64,000 nucleotides of DNA, from contig NZ_CP088296.1 of the NCBI RefSeq assembly GCF_024666595.1, forward strand, positions 1,488,001 to 1,552,000. The letters run 5' to 3'. Under the pieces are notes generated by a model. The model was not told the origin of the DNA, made no database searches, and saw nothing but the letters and a program-made list of their open reading frames with translations. The first letter of the stretch is position 1; every line of letters begins with the position of its first letter. This document shows, in pieces, positions 32,336 to 39,958 of the stretch. This stretch comes from Sphingomonas sp. J315. Lineage in GTDB: Bacteria > Pseudomonadota > Alphaproteobacteria > Sphingomonadales > Sphingomonadaceae. A program made the translations under genes and the position numbers.

Positions 32336-33459
32336 CCATCCGCTTCATCCATTCGAGCGACCTGCATCTGGGCAAGCGCTTCGGCAATTTCGACGGCGAC
32401 CTGCCCGGCAGGCTCCGCGAGGCGCGTCACGCGGTGATTGGTCGGCTCGCCGAACATGCGCGGTCACAGGGGGCGGACACCATCCTGCTCGCCGGCGATA
32501 CGTTCGATACCGAGACGCCAGCCGCCGATGTGCGGCGCCAGGCGCTTACCGAAATGGCGCATCACGCGCCGATCCGCTGGGTGATCCTGCCAGGCAACCA
32601 TGACTCGCTCCAGGCGAGCGAATTGTGGGCGCAACTGACGCGAGAAGCGCCCGAGAATGTCGTGTTGGCGGTCGACGCTGCTCCGATGGAGCTGGCATCC
32701 GGGGCCGTGCTGCTTCCGGCGCCGTGCACCACGCGCCGCCCCGGACGCGATTTGAGTGCGTGGATGGACGGGGCGGGGACCCCCGAGGGAGCAGTTCGCA
32801 TCGGCATGGCGCATGGCCCGATCCAGAGTTTTTCGGAGGACTCCGGCGCGTCGGAAGTGATCGCGCCTGATCGTGCGCGCCGGGCTGGCCTCGACTATCT
32901 GGCGCTCGGCGACTGGCACGGTGCGATCGAAGTCGATCCGCGCACGCGCTACAGCGGCACGCCCGAACAGGATCGGTTCAAGCATGACCGTCCGGGAGAG
33001 GCGCTGTTGATCGAGATCGCCGGACCCGGCGCACTGCCGCAGGCGACTGCGCTCGCCACCGCCAGCTTTGTGTGGCGTACGCTCGACCTGCATTTGCTGG
33101 CCGAGGACGATCCTGCCCCTGCATTGGCCGCGCTGTTGCCTGAATTGCGCGATCGTCGGCAGACACTCGCGCGGATCGTGGCCAGCGGACGCGCAGGACT
33201 AGCGGCACGCACCGCTCTGGCAGCGGGGGTGGAAGCGGTTTCGCCCGATTTCGGGTGGCTTGCGCTCGACGACGCGGATCTCGCGACCGAGTGTGCGGTG
33301 GAGGATCTGGATGGGATCGATCGTGCTGGCGCGTTGCGCGAGGCAGCCGACGCCCTGCTCGCCGAAAGCGAGGACAGCAGCCGTTCTGCGGCGGAACGCG
33401 GTGTCGCCGCGGCTGCGCTGGCGCGGCTCTATGGCTATGCCCAGGCGGTGTCGGCATGA
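32332..33459 (+). CDS. SbcD/YhaO-like DNA repair exonuclease subunit
   Basis: 375 residues of the calcineurin-type metallophosphoesterase family. All motifs are present: DLHLG (near residue 10), GDTFD, PGNHD, MAHGP and GDWH, so a two-metal nuclease site is expected. The C-terminal third is a helical cap with no clear family. It overlaps the upstream helicase gene (ATGA) and the downstream AAA gene (ATGA), so the three proteins are made together. It probably forms a Mre11/Rad50-like complex with the next gene product. Confidence 0.9.
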   Translation: MTIRFIHSSDLHLGKRFGNFDGDLPGRLREARHAVIGRLAEHARSQGADTILLAGDTFDTETPAADVRRQALTEMAHHAPIRWVILPGNHDSLQASELWAQLTREAPENVVLAVDAAPMELASGAVLLPAPCTTRRPGRDLSAWMDGAGTPEGAVRIGMAHGPIQSFSEDSGASEVIAPDRARRAGLDYLALGDWHGAIEVDPRTRYSGTPEQDRFKHDRPGEALLIEIAGPGALPQATALATASFVWRTLDLHLLAEDDPAPALAALLPELRDRRQTLARIVASGRAGLAARTALAAGVEAVSPDFGWLALDDADLATECAVEDLDGIDRAGALREAADALLAESEDSSRSAAERGVAAAALARLYGYAQAVSA

Positions 33460-36107
33460 AGCTTACCGCCCTCCGCCTGCATAACGTCAAGCGCTTCGGC
33501 GGGCGCGGCGTGGCGATCGAGGGGATTGGGGATGGCGTGAACGTGTTGTGTGCTGCCAATGAGTTCGGCAAATCGACCAGCTTCGAGGCGCTGCACGGCC
33601 TGTTCTTCCAGCCGCATTCGAGCACCGCTGGCGATGTCCGCAATTTGCGCCCCTATAGCGGCGGCAGTCCGCTGATCGAGGCGGATATCGCAGTTGGCGA
33701 CCAGCAGCTGCGCATCACCAAGCAATTCTATACCGGGAGGTTCGCCAAAGTTGCGGATATGGCCAGTGGTCGGCTGATTGCGCAGGCTGACGAAGCGGAG
33801 AATTTCATCGCCGGCCTGATCCATGGCGGCGCCGGCGGGCCGGCTGGGCTGCTCTGGGTGCGCCAGGGCATCACCGGGATCGAACAGCGGAGCCGCGCAG
33901 CGGAGGATAGCGACCGGCTCGCGCGCACCAGTCTGCTCGAATCGGTGCAGGGCGAAGTCGAAGCAATGACGGGCGGGCGGCGCATGGCCGAGATCATCGC
34001 TGCCGCCGCAGAGGAAAGCGGGGCATTAGTGACAGCAACCGGTCGCCCCAAGGCGGGTGGGCGCTACGCCGCTGCGATCGAGCTCCGCGATTGCCTGGCG
34101 GCGGACGAGCGCCGGCTCGCGGACGAAGTTGCGGCGCTACGCGATGAGCTTGACCGGCGCGGCGTGGCGCAGAAGCGGCTTGCCGAACTGGAGAATGCGG
34201 ACGAGCGCGATGCGCGGCGCCAGGCAGTGATTGCCGCCGAAGCCACCTTGGATGCGGCTCGCGCGCAGGCTGACAAGCTCAAGGCTGCGGAAGCCGAACT
34301 CGGATTGGCACGCGAACGCCGGGATATGGCGGAACGCGAGCAGCAACAGTTTCTCGCCGCGTCGACGGAAGCGCAGCAGGTGGCCGAGGAGAGCCGCACG
34401 GCGAATTCGCAGCGGGACGAGGCGGTCCGCCGTCGCCAGGCGGCAAGCGCCGCAATCGCTGCGGCGCAGGCTCAAGCAGAGAAGGCAGAGGCGGAGGAAG
34501 CCGAAGCGCGCGCCTTGCTCGACACACTGAATGCCGCAGCGCGCGCACGCGATGCTGCCGAGCGGCGCACCGAGGTCGAGGATCGTCTTCGCCGCGCCGA
34601 GGAAGCGCGCTCAAAGATCGAAGGCTGTGAGGCGCGGCTCGCGCAGGTGCGCCTGCCAGCGGGGGCGATCGAGGAGCTGGCCGGGCTCGACGTGGAAATC
34701 GTCCGCATCCGCGCCGTGCAGGATGCCGCGCGCCCTTCGGTCACCGTCACCTATGCCGACGGCGCTGCGGAGAGCGTCACGCTGCAGGGTCTCGTGCTGG
34801 AGGATGGCGAGGAGCGCGGCTATGACGGTCACGCCGAACTCGTCGCACCGGGCGTCGGGGTGATCACGCTGCGATCGAACCGGGCCGATCAGGATGACGG
34901 CCGGCTCGCCGCGGTGGAGGCGCAGCGGCGTGCGCTGCTCGCGTCGATGGGGGTGCCCGATCTGGCGGCGGCCCGCGAACAGCAGGTCCACGCGCAAGGG
35001 ATCGAGGCGCAGGCGAGCGAGGCGCGCGCGCAGCTCGCCGTGCTTGCGCCGGATGGGCTGGAGGCGTTGCGCGGGGCTGCGGTGATGCTGGCGGCGGTCG
35101 ATCCGGTGCCGATCGAACTGAAGGCCGATCCGGAGGAGGCGCGCGTCGCTTGTGAAGCGGCGGAACAACGACGACGCGATGCAACGCAGACGATCCGCGT
35201 GACCGAACCGGTTCGCGCTCAGGCGGAAACGGCATTCGTTGGCGCGGAAACGGCACTGGCGCGGTTGCAGGCGCGGGAGCAGCAGAGCGCTGCGGTGCTG
35301 GGCCCATCAGATGCGCGCGAGGCGAGAGGCGAGGAGCTTGGCATCCGCTTTGCCGAGCGCGAGGCGCTGCTTGGACAAGCGCAGGAACAGGTGGATGCGT
35401 TGGTCTCCGCTGTGCAGGATTTCGACGCCGCGGAGGCAGCGTTGCGCCGGATTCGTTCGGTCGAGCAGGCCGCCGAGAGCGAGATCCAGCAATTGCGCGA
35501 GACCATCGCGGGACTGAATGCGCGGATCACGGCTCGATCCGACGACGCCGTCGAGGAAAACTGGCTTCAGACCGTCGATGCGCTGAATGCGGCCGAAGCT
35601 CGGGTGGCAGCGTTTGCGCAGGAGGTGGCGGTGCTCTCGCGGTTGTCTGCGGCGCTTGAGACGGCGAGGGCAGAGGCGCGTGACCTGTATCTCACGCCGG
35701 TGATGAACGAACTGCGCCCGCTGCTCGGCCTGTTGTTCGACGATGTTACGATCAGCTTCGACGATCGCACCCTGTTGCCGCAGAAGATTGTGCGCGGCGG
35801 TCAGGAAGAGGATGTCGAGCGTCTGAGCGGCGGTATGCGCGAACAGCTCTCGGTGCTCACCCGGCTGGCGTTCGCCCGCTTGCTCGCACGCGACGGGCGC
35901 CCGGCGCCGGTCATCCTGGACGATGCGCTTGTCTATTCGGACGACGATCAGAATCGAGCGCATGTTCGATGCCTTGCATCGCCAGGCGCGCGATCAGCAG
36001 ATCATCGTCTTTTCCTGCCGCCAACGCGCGTTTCAGCGCTTAGGTGGAAATATATTGCAGATGACGGATTGGCAGCCGTCAGCATGAACGCGGGAAAATG
36101 GTCATGA
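33456..36107 (+). CDS. SbcC/Rad50/YhaN-like coiled-coil ATPase, frame-disrupted at the 3' end
   Basis: 883 residues as read. The N-terminal ATPase lobe has AANEFGKST as Walker A (first Gly replaced by Ala). Long coiled coils rich in Ala/Glu/Arg follow, and the C-terminal lobe has the signature LSGGMREQL and Walker B PVILDDALVYSDDD. Right after this the frame is broken near 35950: dropping one base of CAGAATC restores about 44 residues (IERMFDALHRQARDQQ...) ending at 36087. As read, that tail, with the segment that normally carries the switch region, is replaced by unrelated sequence ending at 36107. It may be an assembly indel or a mutation that disables the ATPase. Confidence 0.85.
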   Translation: MKLTALRLHNVKRFGGRGVAIEGIGDGVNVLCAANEFGKSTSFEALHGLFFQPHSSTAGDVRNLRPYSGGSPLIEADIAVGDQQLRITKQFYTGRFAKVADMASGRLIAQADEAENFIAGLIHGGAGGPAGLLWVRQGITGIEQRSRAAEDSDRLARTSLLESVQGEVEAMTGGRRMAEIIAAAAEESGALVTATGRPKAGGRYAAAIELRDCLAADERRLADEVAALRDELDRRGVAQKRLAELENADERDARRQAVIAAEATLDAARAQADKLKAAEAELGLARERRDMAEREQQQFLAASTEAQQVAEESRTANSQRDEAVRRRQAASAAIAAAQAQAEKAEAEEAEARALLDTLNAAARARDAAERRTEVEDRLRRAEEARSKIEGCEARLAQVRLPAGAIEELAGLDVEIVRIRAVQDAARPSVTVTYADGAAESVTLQGLVLEDGEERGYDGHAELVAPGVGVITLRSNRADQDDGRLAAVEAQRRALLASMGVPDLAAAREQQVHAQGIEAQASEARAQLAVLAPDGLEALRGAAVMLAAVDPVPIELKADPEEARVACEAAEQRRRDATQTIRVTEPVRAQAETAFVGAETALARLQAREQQSAAVLGPSDAREARGEELGIRFAEREALLGQAQEQVDALVSAVQDFDAAEAALRRIRSVEQAAESEIQQLRETIAGLNARITARSDDAVEENWLQTVDALNAAEARVAAFAQEVAVLSRLSAALETARAEARDLYLTPVMNELRPLLGLLFDDVTISFDDRTLLPQKIVRGGQEEDVERLSGGMREQLSVLTRLAFARLLARDGRPAPVILDDALVYSDDDQNRAHVRCLASPGARSADHRLFLPPTRVSALRWKYIADDGLAAVSMNAGKWS

Positions 36108-36572
36108 TTGGCGCCCCACGCTGGATAAAAATAACGAATATGTGTCGCCGCTCGTACTACCATAGAGCCGCCGCGGTCCACCAGTTGCCGCTACCCCCAC
36201 AACCGCGCCGCCGCTGATAATTCGACGAGGACCAATCGATCCAATTACCAGGCGCAAGTTCGGCCGCCACAATGGGAGCTGCCGGTGGAAGCCGTCGACT
36301 AATTCCCGCCGAGGTGGTCGCGTTGTCAACGACAGCTCTGAGAGGAGACGCCGTCGCAGCCACGCGACCAGTCGGTCGGTATCGCTGCCAACGTGGACGC
36401 TCTAGGCTGCCGGAGAGTCCACATTAGCGGACATGACTAGGCCGAAACCGGGACCGTTCGGGAGGTCGATCTCCCTGATCATACGGCAGGCTCGCACAAC
36501 GATCCCGCGCTGGCTTAGTAGGCAAGGCGAGAGAAATCGCGGAAAGCGATAGAATGTCGCTATAGGATTAGC
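36108..36572. other. Gap between the SbcCD-like operon and the OxyR-like gene
   Basis: I see no gene or clear structured element in this 465-base stretch. It probably contains the promoter of the OxyR-like gene, whose start at 36573 is preceded by a short AT-richer stretch (36540-36570). Confidence 0.4.
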
Positions 36573-37487
36573 ATGCCGACCTTTCGCCAACTCGAGTATC
36601 TTGTCGCAGTTTCGGATCTGAAACATTTCGGTCGGGCTGCGCAGGCAGCTCACGTTTCGCAGCCCACGTTGAGCCAACAGCTTCGCGCTCTCGAGGAGCG
36701 GCTCGGCGTCACGCTGGTCGAACGGGGCCTCGGCAGCGTCGAACTCACACCTGTCGGAAGGGAAATTGCCGATCGCGCCCGGCGTCTCTTGATCGGAATG
36801 AAAGACATCCGTGCATTGGCCACGCGCGCCGCTGAAGGCGGGGCGGGAACCATCCGGTTCGGAGTCACGCCCACACTGGGACCTTATCTCATGCCGGCGA
36901 TCGTCGCTGCCCTCCATCGCGAGCAGCCCGACCTCAGGCTCTATATCCGCGAAGGGATACCGGACGAACAGGCGCTGGAATTGACGCGCGGCCAGATCGA
37001 CATGCTGCTGGGGCCGCTGCCGATTCAGGGAGACGATCTGGTCATCGAGCCGCTGCTGCGTGAGCAACTGTACCTAGTGGCGCCGCCTGATCACCCGCTT
37101 GCGCAGGCATCGCGGGTGACGAAACACGACCTCAAAGGAGCGGAAATCCTCAGCCTGGATCGCCGCCATCACCTCCACCGCACGGTTGCGGACCTTTGCG
37201 CCGACTATGAGATGATCCTGCTGCGCGACTATGAAGGCACCAGCTTGGACAGCCTCCGTCAAATGGCCGGCTCTGGGCTTGGCCTCGCGATATTGCCGGA
37301 ATTCTACATTCGCTCTGAGGTCGGTGGCGGCGCAGGCGTGCGGGTGCTCGATGTCGCCGGCTGGAAGGAGTCGAGGAGCATCGCCGCAGCGTGGCGCTGC
37401 GGGGCCGCCTACGGCGATCTGTACCTCATGATCGCTCGCCGTATTCAGAAAGAGGCCTCGCTGCTGACCGCGCCGCCCCTGCGATAG
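36573..37487 (+). CDS. OxyR-like LysR regulator lacking the peroxidatic cysteine
   Basis: 304 residues with a strong OxyR-like N-terminus (MPTFRQLEYLVAVSDLKHFG, QPTLSQQLRALEERLG). Aligning its redox segment with E. coli OxyR (GHCLRDQAMGFC) gives RHHLHRTVADLC here. Cys199 is thus replaced by His200 while the partner Cys208 is kept as Cys209, and the nearby (A/G)TSL-(T/S)LR-M segment is also conserved. A classical H2O2-driven disulfide is therefore not possible in this protein. It may sense another signal or act constitutively. A degraded copy of its 3' end lies about 900 bases downstream. Confidence 0.88.
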   Translation: MPTFRQLEYLVAVSDLKHFGRAAQAAHVSQPTLSQQLRALEERLGVTLVERGLGSVELTPVGREIADRARRLLIGMKDIRALATRAAEGGAGTIRFGVTPTLGPYLMPAIVAALHREQPDLRLYIREGIPDEQALELTRGQIDMLLGPLPIQGDDLVIEPLLREQLYLVAPPDHPLAQASRVTKHDLKGAEILSLDRRHHLHRTVADLCADYEMILLRDYEGTSLDSLRQMAGSGLGLAILPEFYIRSEVGGGAGVRVLDVAGWKESRSIAAAWRCGAAYGDLYLMIARRIQKEASLLTAPPLR

Positions 37488-37644
37488 AAAAAACCTTTCG
37501 CTGGAGGTCCCTTCAATCGAATGGCTGTCATGCCCGCCGTGCCCTAAGCGAGTGGGTCATTGCCATGCGCGCAATTGGCGTGGCCGGCTTGGTGAAAAGC
37601 GGTTTCAGTTCGCTGCATGAGTTTTCAGGGCTAAGGAGCAAAAA

Positions 37645-37776
37645 ATGAAGTTCTTCATCGCATCTGCAACCGCTGTACTACTCACCTTGTCGGCCTGCGA
37701 CGCCCCGCAGAGTGACAACAATGAAGACGATCGCACGGAACGGGGCTCTCAGGCTGATGAAAATGATGATGACTAG
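37645..37776 (+). CDS. Small lipoprotein with acidic tail
   Basis: 43 residues. A hydrophobic signal with lipobox LSAC (Cys18) is followed by a short, very acidic tail ending ADENDDD. An AAGGAGC ribosome site lies eight bases before the ATG. The mature part is too short for an enzyme; such proteins resemble entericidin-like or metal-binding envelope peptides, but no family is recognised. It lies between the OxyR-like gene and another small lipoprotein on the same strand. Confidence 0.6.
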   Translation: MKFFIASATAVLLTLSACDAPQSDNNEDDRTERGSQADENDDD

Positions 37777-37868
37777 ATCCGATTGCGAGGATTCCGGTGG
37801 GCCTTAGCACCGGTACGGGCCCAAGAGCATAAAGACTGAAGTGTCTACGGAACAAGCGGAGACCCAGA

Positions 37869-38126
37869 TTGAAGAAGTTCGCTTTTATCCTTGTCTTTCT
37901 CCCGCTCGCCGCGTGCGATGTCCAGCAGGCCGCAGAAGATCAGGTCCGCAACGAAATTTCCGAGCGAGCCGCCGCCGCCGAAAACGAGATCCGCTCTCGA
38001 GCTAACGAACATCTCAACGCCGTCGCGCCGGAACTCTCTAATAGAATCGACGATGTGCACAATCGTGTAGAGGATGCGCGGCAGCGGCACGACGAATTTC
38101 AGAATCAAGCTGGTTACTCGAGGTGA
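37869..38126 (+). CDS. Small lipoprotein with amphipathic helix
   Basis: 85 residues from a TTG start at 37869, preceded by GGAGAC. The signal peptide ends in the lipobox LAAC (Cys16). The mature part (residues 20-78) is a charged, heptad-like helix (QVRNEISERAAAAENEIRSR). The function is unknown. It shares only the lipoprotein character with the neighbour at 37645. Confidence 0.6.
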   Translation: MKKFAFILVFLPLAACDVQQAAEDQVRNEISERAAAAENEIRSRANEHLNAVAPELSNRIDDVHNRVEDARQRHDEFQNQAGYSR

Positions 38127-38277
38127 GTTTCAGCCAAATGTCCCAGTATTAATGCTGGACTAAATGGGAATGCATTGAACCGCCGAATGAAGCCAATAGA
38201 GACGGCAAGCCGCCGCGTTTGAATGCCTCGTCTTGTCCATTCAAATTCTGCCGCGATGCTTTGCGGTGATCGGTGCC

Positions 38278-38465
38278 AGGGCTCGAAGTCGAGCTAAGCA
38301 TCGCGCTGGGAACCGCTGAGGGGGCCCCATCATACCTCATGGTCGCTTACCCTATTCAGAAAGGAAGCCTCGCCGCTCACCTCGCGTCCCGAGCGATAGA
38401 GGCAACCTATCGCAGGCGGCCTATTCAATCGAATGGTCGATATGCCCGCCGCGCGCTAAATGAGG
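38278..38465 (+). pseudogene. Relic of the 3' end of the OxyR-like gene
   Basis: This stretch aligns with the last 120 bases of the OxyR-like gene and about 60 bases after it. Shared tracts include AGCATCGC, ACCTCATG, TATTCAGAAA, GCGATAGA and, beyond the stop, TTCAATCGAATGG and ATGCCCGCCG. Identity is roughly three quarters by eye. No start or DNA-binding domain remains. It looks like a duplicated and decayed copy, leaving the two lipoprotein genes between the homologous segments. Confidence 0.6.
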
Positions 38466-38470
38466 GTTGC

Positions 38471-38521
38471 GGGCCGGGCCCCTCTGGCGGTTGTCTCCCC
38501 TGACAACAGCGATGTCGGACC
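38471..38521 (+). promoter_or_regulatory. Structured RNA leader, copy A (upstream of DUF465/BI-1 genes)
   Basis: The outer stem is GGGCCG (38471-38476) with CGGACC (38516-38521), five of six pairs. The apical hairpin is GTTGTC/GACAAC around TCCCCT. Between them lie two loops, GGCCCCTCTGGC and GCGATGT, nearly identical to copy B at 39865-39913, while the hairpin bases differ completely but still pair. It starts 136 bases before the DUF465 gene. The known ybhL leader RNA of alphaproteobacteria precedes BI-1 family genes and may be the same class; I could not compare it directly. Confidence 0.65.
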
Positions 38522-38606
38522 GCATCGGGTTGGTCCGGTGCAGCTACACGCCCCGTTTCTGCGCCGCGGCCCGCCCGATCGATGCAACGTCGATTGGAGA
38601 GAGGCT

Positions 38607-38783
38607 ATGAACGCATTCATGTATAGACTGAGCGTTATCCACCGGAAGCTCGACGACGAGATCCGTCGGGAGCTCAAGCGACGCTTCCCGGACAGCATCA
38701 AGCTGCTGCGGCTCAAGAAGCTCCGGCTCGCCGTCAAGGACCGTCTCCACCACGGTTTTCGCGACAAGAGGGTCGGCGCGTGA
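38607..38783 (+). CDS. DUF465 / YdcH-like small protein
   Basis: 58 residues: one charged helical hairpin with the family pattern H-KLDDEI, RRFPDSIKLLRLKKLRLAVKD. A GGAGAGAGG site precedes the ATG at 38607. DUF465 proteins are of unknown function. It is coupled to the BI-1 gene by a GTGA overlap, which is an unusual partnership worth noting for function prediction. Confidence 0.8.
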   Translation: MNAFMYRLSVIHRKLDDEIRRELKRRFPDSIKLLRLKKLRLAVKDRLHHGFRDKRVGA

Positions 38784-39496
38784 ACACGCCCTACCCGGTG
38801 CCGCGCGCCGAAGCACGCGTCGGAGCCCCGTTCGACGAGGGGCTCCGGCGGCACATGCTCGGCATCTACAATCATATGGGATTGGGGCTGGCGATCACCG
38901 GCCTGGTCGCCCTCCTGGTCGCGGCCACCCCGGCACTCCATGGCCCGATCTTCGGGACGCCGCTCAAGTGGCTGGCGATCTTCGCTCCGCTCGGCTTCGT
39001 CCTCTTCCTGTCGTTCCGGATCGAGCGGATGACAACCGCCTCGGCGCGCACGGCTTTTTACGCCTTTTCGGCGGTCATGGGCATCTCGCTGGCGAGCATC
39101 TTCCTCGTCTACACGGGGACCAGCATCGCCCGCACCTTCTTCATCGCCGCGTCGATGTTCTTGGGAATGAGCCTGTGGGGCTATACGACGAAGCGCGACC
39201 TCACCCGCTGGACGGTTTTCCTGTTCATGGGCCTCATCGGCGTTGTGAGCGCGAGCATCGTCAATCTGTTCCTGGGATCGTCGACGCTGCAGCTAGTGGT
39301 GTCGCTGGTTGGAGTGTTGGTGTTCACCGGCCTTACCGCCTGGGACACGCAGCGGGCGAAGTCGGACTACGTCGCCTATGCGGGAACGCCGCATGCCGAC
39401 AAGCTCGCCGTCATGGGCGCGCTCTCGCTCTACCTCAACCTCGTCAATCTCTTTCAATTGCTGCTGGCCTTCTTCGGCCAGCGCCAGGAGACCTAA
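38780..39496 (+). CDS. Bax inhibitor-1 / YccA-YbhL family membrane protein
   Basis: 238 residues with seven hydrophobic segments and a short cytosolic N-terminus; start GTG at 38780. Family features include the final helix region LYLNLVNLFQLLLAFFG and GLTAWDTQRAKS before it. Bacterial BI-1 proteins act as calcium or proton leak channels or modulate membrane proteases. The structured leader upstream suggests RNA-level control. It lies in an operon with DUF465 and a zinc-ribbon protein. Confidence 0.9.
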   Translation: MNTPYPVPRAEARVGAPFDEGLRRHMLGIYNHMGLGLAITGLVALLVAATPALHGPIFGTPLKWLAIFAPLGFVLFLSFRIERMTTASARTAFYAFSAVMGISLASIFLVYTGTSIARTFFIAASMFLGMSLWGYTTKRDLTRWTVFLFMGLIGVVSASIVNLFLGSSTLQLVVSLVGVLVFTGLTAWDTQRAKSDYVAYAGTPHADKLAVMGALSLYLNLVNLFQLLLAFFGQRQET

Positions 39497-39499
39497 GCC

Positions 39500-39814
39500 A
39501 TGCGTAGTCAGGAAGAAGTAAGCGCGATGCTCTGCCCCACCGACAGGACCGCTCTGGTCATGTCCGACCGGCAGGGAATCGAAATCGATTATTGCCCGAC
39601 CTGTCGGGGCATCTGGCTCGATCGTGGCGAGCTCGACAAGATCATCGAACGCAACGCGGCTGATACGGCGCCGCCACCGCTCCCCCGTGCCGAGGGAGGA
39701 AGACAGGCGCCGTACCCCCCTCAGCAACGCTACAGCGACGATTACCACGATGATTACCGTCGCGGCGGCTATCGCAAGCGCAAAAAGTCGTTCCTTTCGG
39801 AGCTATTCGACTGA
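39500..39814 (+). CDS. TFIIB-type zinc-ribbon protein
   Basis: Up to 104 residues. An internal ATG at 39527, preceded by GGAAGAAG, gives the shorter form starting MLCPTDRTALV, which fits the family better. The zinc ribbon is partial: CP-x-D at the first knuckle and CPTCRGIWLDRGELD at the second. The C-terminus is a basic, Tyr/Arg-rich low-complexity tail (DDYHDDYRRGGYRKRKKSF). Its role is unknown. It follows the BI-1 gene by three bases. Confidence 0.8.
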   Translation: MRSQEEVSAMLCPTDRTALVMSDRQGIEIDYCPTCRGIWLDRGELDKIIERNAADTAPPPLPRAEGGRQAPYPPQQRYSDDYHDDYRRGGYRKRKKSFLSELFD

Positions 39815-39864
39815 ACTCATCCCGCCGCCGGCGTCCAGCGTCGGCAGTGGAGCCCATCTTCTCG

Positions 39865-39913
39865 GATCCGGGACCCTCTGGCGGCTGGCCTCCACCAGCC
39901 GCGATGTCGGATC
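39865..39913 (+). promoter_or_regulatory. Structured RNA leader, copy B (upstream of terC)
   Basis: The outer stem is GATCCG (39865-39870) with CGGATC (39908-39913), perfect. The apical hairpin is GGCTGG/CCAGCC around CCTCCA. The internal loops GGACCCTCTGGC and GCGATGT match copy A except for one base. It ends 45 bases before the TerC start. It does not show the GGGGAGUA core expected of a yybP-ykoY manganese riboswitch, the element usually found before terC-like genes. Confidence 0.65.
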
Positions 39914-39958
39914 GAACCAGCATCGCGTCAGCACGCGCGGTTTTGATCGGATCTACTC

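Noticed and set aside
39814..39958. yybP-ykoY manganese riboswitch before terC
   Set aside because: The GGGGAGUA core and associated loops are not visible; the element present matches the one before the BI-1 operon instead.
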